A DNA stretch of 64,000 nt from Pseudomonadota bacterium (lineage in GTDB: Bacteria > Pseudomonadota > Gammaproteobacteria > Steroidobacterales > Steroidobacteraceae), in contig JAEWAF010000107.1 of the NCBI GenBank assembly GCA_023391815.1, positions 47,202 to 111,201 of the forward strand. Direction: 5' to 3'. This document shows, one piece after another, positions 59,608-64,000 of this stretch. Position 1 is the stretch's first letter, and every line of letters begins with the position of its first letter. The position numbers and the translations under genes are program-made. The notes beneath the pieces are model-generated. The model had not been told where the DNA came from, made no database searches, and saw nothing but the letters and a program-made list of their open reading frames with translations.

Positions 59608-59624
59608 CTCGGTTCGGAGTCGGC

Positions 59625-60542
59625 ATGAGTGCGAGCGCTTCGGATCCGCTGCTCTCCACACTGCGGCCGCGCTTGGTCCGGCTGGCGTACCGCATGCTTG
59701 GATCGGTGGCGGATGCGGAGGATGTTGTTCAAGATGCTTGGCTGCGCTGGCTCGCTTCGGACCGCGATGCCATCCGCGAGCCCGCCGCTCTGTTGCGCAC
59801 GATCGTCACGCGCCTGTGCCTCAATGAATTGAAATCCGCCCGGCGTAGGCGCGAGACCTACATCGGGCCCTGGCTTCCCGAACCGGTGATCGATTCAGAG
59901 GATGACGATAGCGTCGATGACATCACGCTTCCGCTGATGATCACCCTCGAGCTCCTCTCCCCCCTGGAGCGGGCCGCGTTCCTGCTCCACGACGTCTTCG
60001 GCATGAGTTTCGATGACGTTGCCGCTGTCATCCGTCGCGAGCCCGCGGCTTGCCGCAAGCTTGCCGGCCGGGCGCGCGAGCATATTCGCGCGGCCAAGCC
60101 GCGTTTTTCCGTAACAAAAGAAGATGGCATGGCAATCGCCGCTGCTTTTTTTGCCGCCTCCAGGAACGGCGACATGGACCGGTTGCGATTATTGCTCGCC
60201 GAGAACGTCACCGCGTACACCGATGGCGGGGGCAAGGTGCCGGCATCGCTCGAGCCTCTCGAAGGGATCGCTGCCGTGATGGCTCGCCACGTCCAGCTCG
60301 CGCATGACTTCGTTCGATCGCCGTCGCTTCTCATCCGTTATGCGTTGATCGATGGACTCGTTGGTTTCATTTCCCTCGAGGGCGGGGGGATTCTCCAGAC
60401 GACCTCGCTGCAAGTTCAGCAGGGCAGGATCGTCGCGGTGTACATCACGAGAAATCCGGAAAAGCTGCGGCACCTGAAGGTCGTTTCCATGCCGGGAATT
60501 GCCGAGGGCAACCGGCTCAGGTGGCCAGACCAATCGCCGTGA
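59625..60542 (+). CDS. ECF41-family RNA polymerase sigma factor with SnoaL-like C-terminus
   Basis: The 305-residue sigma factor has sigma2 (LVRLAYRMLGSVADAEDVVQDAWLRWL) and sigma4 (LLSPLERAAFLLHDVFGMSFDDVAAVIRREPAACRKLAGRAREHI), joined by the ECF41 linker motif WLPEP (residues 83-87). The C-terminal SnoaL-like extension carries DGGGK (200-204) and NPEKL (277-281), variants of the conserved ECF41 motifs. In this group the extension regulates core activity in place of an anti-sigma factor. It is co-transcribed with the ABM gene from the promoter at 59206. Confidence 0.92.
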   Translation: MSASASDPLLSTLRPRLVRLAYRMLGSVADAEDVVQDAWLRWLASDRDAIREPAALLRTIVTRLCLNELKSARRRRETYIGPWLPEPVIDSEDDDSVDDITLPLMITLELLSPLERAAFLLHDVFGMSFDDVAAVIRREPAACRKLAGRAREHIRAAKPRFSVTKEDGMAIAAAFFAASRNGDMDRLRLLLAENVTAYTDGGGKVPASLEPLEGIAAVMARHVQLAHDFVRSPSLLIRYALIDGLVGFISLEGGGILQTTSLQVQQGRIVAVYITRNPEKLRHLKVVSMPGIAEGNRLRWPDQSP

Positions 60543-60703
60543 TCAGGAGGTAGGCCGGCCGATGGCCGTTGCGCCGGTCAGGCCAATTCCGAGAGACGGG
60601 AGGAGGTCGCGCCAGCCAAGGTCCGGGTGCAGACACGCCTCGAACTGCAATAGCAGTGTCGGATGACAATGACAACAGTTGCGTCCGGACGGATAGTTGG
60701 TTT

Positions 60704-60740
60704 ATGGTCAGGCCATCTAAAACAACTGGTCTGGCCAGTT
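60704..60740. promoter_or_regulatory. Paired GntR-type palindromes upstream of the third receptor
   Basis: ATGGTCAGGCCAT (60704-60716) and AACTGGTCTGGCCAGTT (60724-60740) share the form TGG-N5-CCA, with centres 22 bases apart, about two helical turns. Two more copies occur at 60575-60585 (GGTCAGGCCA) and 60522-60532 (TGGCCAGACCA, inside the sigma gene end). The form fits FadR-subfamily GntR operators. The 60543-60842 gap otherwise shows no gene. Confidence 0.55.
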
Positions 60741-60842
60741 CGGGGTTGCCCGGGCATCAAGACTCCAGCTGCAAGGATGGGAGCAGCAATGGAGGCCCGG
60801 GCTTTACAGCTTCCAATAGCTAATTCTTTGGGGGATTGCGGT

Positions 60843-63800
60843 ATGTCCAAGCGGAAAGGGCTGTTCGGTTTTCGTCGTCCGGGCGCGGTAGCGGTAACAT
60901 TATTCGCGGCCACTGGCGCCACCTCGGTGAGCGCGCAGCAGATGCAGTCTGAAGAGCTGGAAGAGGTGGTCGTGACCGGCTTCCGCCAGAGTCTTCAGGA
61001 CTCCACGGACGCCAAGCGCGAATCAGTCGGCTTCGTCGATGCCATCTTCGCCGAGGACATCGGCAAATTCCCCGATACGAACATCGCTGAATCCTTCCAG
61101 CGCATTCCCGGCATTCAGATCACCCGTGAGATCAGCGGCGAAGGCACCACGGTCGCGATTCGCGGCTTGAACACGAATTTCACGCGGGTGCTGTTGAACA
61201 ACGCGCCGGTCGCGGTGGCGCAGGGTCCGCAGGAAGGTTCGGGCGCGAATCGCGAAGTGCCGCTCGACATGTTTCCTCCGGAGCTGTTCTCGAAGCTGGA
61301 GGTGTTCAAGACGCCTTCGGCGAGCATGGTCGAAGGTGGCGCCGCGGGCACCATCAACATGCGCATGGCGCGGCCGTTCGATAACGAAGGCGCTCATCTG
61401 ACGTACTCGCTCCAGGGTACCGACAACAACAACGCGGACGACCTGGGTGGGCGCACCTCGCTGATCGCGAGCAACACCTGGGACAAGTTCGGCGTGCTCG
61501 CGGGTGTGACCGCCGTTCGTAGCAAAGTGGCGACAAGAGGTTTCGAATCGGTGGGTTGGTCGAGCCCGGGTCTGAGTGCCACCCAATGTTCGGGAACCTG
61601 TAACACCACCGGTGGCAACCTGGGGGGAGTCGTCCCCGGCACGGTTCCGAACAATGCGACCACGATCGGCGCCGGTCTCACGCCGGGTGCGACGATCGAC
61701 CAGGCGTTCCTGCTCGCGAACAACCCCGGTCTTACCATGCAGCAGATCGACAATGCCGTGGTTCCGCGACTGGGCCGCACGATGTTCGAAGAGGGCGATC
61801 GGGATCGCTACAACGCCGTGGTGAGCATGGAATTCCGTCCCACCGAGAACCTGCACTTCTTCCTCGATTCCATGTACGGCAAACAGGAGAGCGAGTTCAC
61901 CCGCCAGGCCACCGCGTGGGCGGTACGCGGCGGCAGTCAGGGCGGCCGACTCATTCCGACTCAACTGCAGGTGGACCGTGACGACTGCGCCAACGGTTGT
62001 GTGGTGACATCGGGCGTCTTTCCGAACTCGCAGTTCATGATGGAATTCCGGCCGTACGAGGAGGAGTCTGAGTTCTGGGGCACCAATCCCGGCATGACAT
62101 GGCAGATCAACGACAAGTTGAGCCTCGACGTGCAAGGCAATCTGACCCGGAGCGAATTCACTCGCGAGGCCTCGACGGTGCTGTTCATTTCCGACACCAC
62201 CACCGTGAACTTCGACAATCGCGGCGGCGACAAGCCGACCATCACGTCGAGCGTCGATTTGAACGATCCGAACAGCTGGCAGTGGCTGGTGACGGATCGT
62301 GGCGGCCAGGACGTGGGCCGCGTGAACCTGTCGATCGAAGAGCGCCAGACGGAGACCACCGGCGGTCGCTTCGCGCTCACTTGGGGCGACAGTTCCTTCA
62401 GCGTCAGCGGCGGTGGTGCGTACGACGAAGTTTCACGCGACATCCGTCCGTATGGCGCCGATGCGCAGTGGAGCGCGATTGCCTGCGGCGGCAGTCCAGC
62501 AAACTTCCGATTGGCCCCGAATAATCAGCCTGCGTGCCGCGGTGAGACGGCATCGGAGCTCGCACCTTTGATTGGCGTGGCGATTGCTCCTAACGTCATT
62601 CCTTATCCCACCTATGCCGGGCCATACGCCGGTTCGCTCATCACCAATGCAGCGGTGCCGGGCTACCTTCGCTCCACGAGACATGGAGTTGCAACGGTCA
62701 ACTGGGATCAATTTCGCCGCGACTCCAACTACGACGCCGTTCGCGCAAACGCGCCGGAAAGTGGGGCCACGCCTTCGACGGCGCAATGGGGCTCCATCGA
62801 TGAGGATGTGACCGCGCTGTTTCTGCAGGTGAATGGCGACTTGGATATCGCCGATCAGCGCTTGCGTTACAACGTCGGCGTGCGTTGGGTTCGCACCGAT
62901 CAGCTGGTGACTTCGCGTGTGATATCTCCCAGCGCGACCGCGCCGGATGGCGAGAGGCTTCCGGATGCGGTCTCGATCGAGAGCGCGGAATCGACTTACG
63001 AAAACATCCTGCCGTCGGCGAACCTGTCATGGAATCTGACCGACCGCGCGGTGATCCGCGCGGGTCTGTCGAAGACGATGACTCGCCCCAACCCCAGCGA
63101 CATGCTCGGCGGCGCGTCGATGCCGAACAACGACGCCGCGCAAGTCAACCTGGGCAATCCTGATCTCGATCCGTACGTCTCCGACAACATCGACCTGGGC
63201 TTCGAGTACTACACCGGCCAGGAGGGCTACTTCGGTGTCGCCGCCTTCCGCAAGGGCATCGAGGGCTTCACGCAGACGCTGACTCAGACGGTGCCCTTCA
63301 GATCGCTGGCTCAGTACGGGTTCACGTATGACTCGCTCAATGCGAGCCAACAGGACAGCATCCGGCTGCGGGGTGGTCCCGATGTTGCGACCGTCCAGCT
63401 TCGGCAACTCGTCAATGCGAGCGGTCGCTTGACGATCAACGGGCTGGAGTTCAACTGGGTGCAGCCGCTCGATTTCCTGCTGAGCCCGATCGGCGTCGAG
63501 GGCCTCGGTTTCGCGGCGAACTACACCATCATCGACCAGAAGGGTGAGGGTGCGGCGCCAGCGATTGCCATTGGTGTGCCGCCCGAGAGTTACAACGCGA
63601 CGCTCTATTACGACAAGTACGGCATCAGCGCGCGTGTGTCGGTCACTCACAGCCAGGGTTCGCAGAGCAGCGGTCCGAACAGCAATCAGTCGCTCGTGAT
63701 CGGCGCGGAGCTGTTCGGCGACGATTACACGCAGTACGACTTCTCCTCCAGCTTCGACTTTTCGGAGCTGTTCGGTTGGTCGAAGTTGGTGCCGCAACTC

Positions 63801-63926
63801 ACGGTGGACGTGATCAACATCGGTGACGAGGCACGGCGCTCCTATCAGCAGTTCTCGAATGCGACCTACAGCTACTTCGAGTCCGGTCGCACCGTGATGG
63901 TGGGTTTGCGCGGACGATTCGACTGA
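60843..63926 (+). CDS. TonB-dependent receptor (Caulobacter/Xanthomonas type)
   Basis: The 1027-residue protein is read from the ATG at 60843, with GGGGGA upstream and a signal peptide (AVAVTLFAATGATSVSAQQ) downstream; a frame extending to 60663 is not signal-like. The TonB-box region ELEEVVVTGFRQSLQDSTDAKR and plug (AEDIGKFPDTNIAESFQRIPGIQITRE, TTVAIRGLNTNFTRVLLNNAPV, MVEGGAAGTINMR) resemble the receptor at 34855. The barrel ends YFESGRTVMVGLRGRFD, an Asp after the usual aromatic. Substrate unknown; control by a GntR-type regulator is suggested by upstream palindromes. Confidence 0.9.
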   Translation: MSKRKGLFGFRRPGAVAVTLFAATGATSVSAQQMQSEELEEVVVTGFRQSLQDSTDAKRESVGFVDAIFAEDIGKFPDTNIAESFQRIPGIQITREISGEGTTVAIRGLNTNFTRVLLNNAPVAVAQGPQEGSGANREVPLDMFPPELFSKLEVFKTPSASMVEGGAAGTINMRMARPFDNEGAHLTYSLQGTDNNNADDLGGRTSLIASNTWDKFGVLAGVTAVRSKVATRGFESVGWSSPGLSATQCSGTCNTTGGNLGGVVPGTVPNNATTIGAGLTPGATIDQAFLLANNPGLTMQQIDNAVVPRLGRTMFEEGDRDRYNAVVSMEFRPTENLHFFLDSMYGKQESEFTRQATAWAVRGGSQGGRLIPTQLQVDRDDCANGCVVTSGVFPNSQFMMEFRPYEEESEFWGTNPGMTWQINDKLSLDVQGNLTRSEFTREASTVLFISDTTTVNFDNRGGDKPTITSSVDLNDPNSWQWLVTDRGGQDVGRVNLSIEERQTETTGGRFALTWGDSSFSVSGGGAYDEVSRDIRPYGADAQWSAIACGGSPANFRLAPNNQPACRGETASELAPLIGVAIAPNVIPYPTYAGPYAGSLITNAAVPGYLRSTRHGVATVNWDQFRRDSNYDAVRANAPESGATPSTAQWGSIDEDVTALFLQVNGDLDIADQRLRYNVGVRWVRTDQLVTSRVISPSATAPDGERLPDAVSIESAESTYENILPSANLSWNLTDRAVIRAGLSKTMTRPNPSDMLGGASMPNNDAAQVNLGNPDLDPYVSDNIDLGFEYYTGQEGYFGVAAFRKGIEGFTQTLTQTVPFRSLAQYGFTYDSLNASQQDSIRLRGGPDVATVQLRQLVNASGRLTINGLEFNWVQPLDFLLSPIGVEGLGFAANYTIIDQKGEGAAPAIAIGVPPESYNATLYYDKYGISARVSVTHSQGSQSSGPNSNQSLVIGAELFGDDYTQYDFSSSFDFSELFGWSKLVPQLTVDVINIGDEARRSYQQFSNATYSYFESGRTVMVGLRGRFD

Positions 63927-63965
63927 GCTTGAACCGTGTTGCGACCCCTGTAGCTCACTGCAAAC

Positions 63966-63996
63966 ACACACGGACTCCCCCCTGTTTACCGTGTGT
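63966..63996 (+). terminator. Hairpin after the third receptor gene
   Basis: ACACACGG (63966-63973) and CCGTGTGT (63989-63996) form an 8-bp stem with a 15-base loop, 39 bases after the receptor stop. The following bases run out of the window, so a T-run cannot be judged. Confidence 0.5.
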
Positions 63997-64000
63997 CTCG

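Noticed and set aside
1..64000. tRNA, rRNA, CRISPR arrays and insertion sequences
   Set aside because: No cloverleaf, rRNA segment, regularly spaced repeats, transposase motif or terminal inverted repeats were seen on reading both strands; a covariance-model scan would be needed to exclude small RNAs.

Overview
The window is GC-rich bacterial DNA with tightly packed genes, many 4-base ATGA start/stop overlaps, TonB-dependent receptors of the Caulobacter/Xanthomonas carbohydrate type, SapC, flavin-dependent halogenase, ECF sigma and quinoprotein genes. This fits a free-living gammaproteobacterium with broad polymer and organic-acid catabolism. A Steroidobacteraceae/Nevskiales-like host is my inference; nothing in the window proves the species. 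I see no rRNA, tRNA, CRISPR array or intact insertion sequence.

Layout. (1) 1-9.4 kb: end of a PAS sensor, an alpha/beta hydrolase, a ClpP-fold periplasmic protein, a fusion of a flippase-like membrane domain to an MgtA-type P-type ATPase, and a thermostable-hemolysin cluster (hemolysin, acyl-CoA ligase, haem-oxygenase-like enzyme, SDR) in which one deletion has destroyed the two middle genes. (2) 9.4-12.5 kb: a redox operon of TlpA thioredoxin (frameshifted), DUF4266 lipoprotein, DUF3570 protein and ApbE flavin transferase. The DUF3570 protein carries a D-T-L-T-G-A-S motif of the kind ApbE modifies. (3) 12.5-14.2 kb: a HipBA toxin-antitoxin pair with a strongly palindromic control region. 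(4) 14.2-34.5 kb: a catabolic island. One minus-strand operon encodes two cupins, a PQQ dehydrogenase, a cytochrome c, an ABM-like protein and an SMP-30 lactonase. Diverging from it are an MFS carrier, a CoA-transferase and an enoyl-CoA hydratase. Then come an iron alcohol dehydrogenase and a semialdehyde dehydrogenase diverging from a GntR regulator. Last is an operon of amidohydrolase, MFS carrier, gluconate-dehydrogenase-like subunit 3, GMC oxidoreductase and cytochrome c, closed by an IclR regulator. Three promoters in the island share an AT-rich operator, most simply read as a regulon of the central GntR protein.

(5) 34.8-53.7 kb: an arabinoxylan utilization locus. It holds two TonB-dependent receptors, a flavin-dependent halogenase, SapC, two CE1 esterases, a JmjC-like cupin, a GH3 with PA14 domain, a GH51 arabinofuranosidase, a GH43-CBM6 and an exported sugar isomerase-like protein. 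LacI-type palindromes lie upstream of the second receptor, and one lies inside the signal-peptide codons of the first. The reading is that esterases remove acyl/feruloyl groups, GH51/GH43 remove arabinose, GH3 cuts xylosides, and the receptors import oligosaccharides. (6) 53.7-60.5 kb: small regulatory and stress modules, namely SDR with a divergent CGNR regulator, an ABM enzyme, HxlR, a GlxA-type AraC regulator, two small membrane proteins, a frameshifted membrane protein, and an ECF41 sigma factor preceded by its likely target gene and promoter. (7) 60.8-64 kb: a third TonB-dependent receptor preceded by an array of TGG-N5-CCA palindromes.
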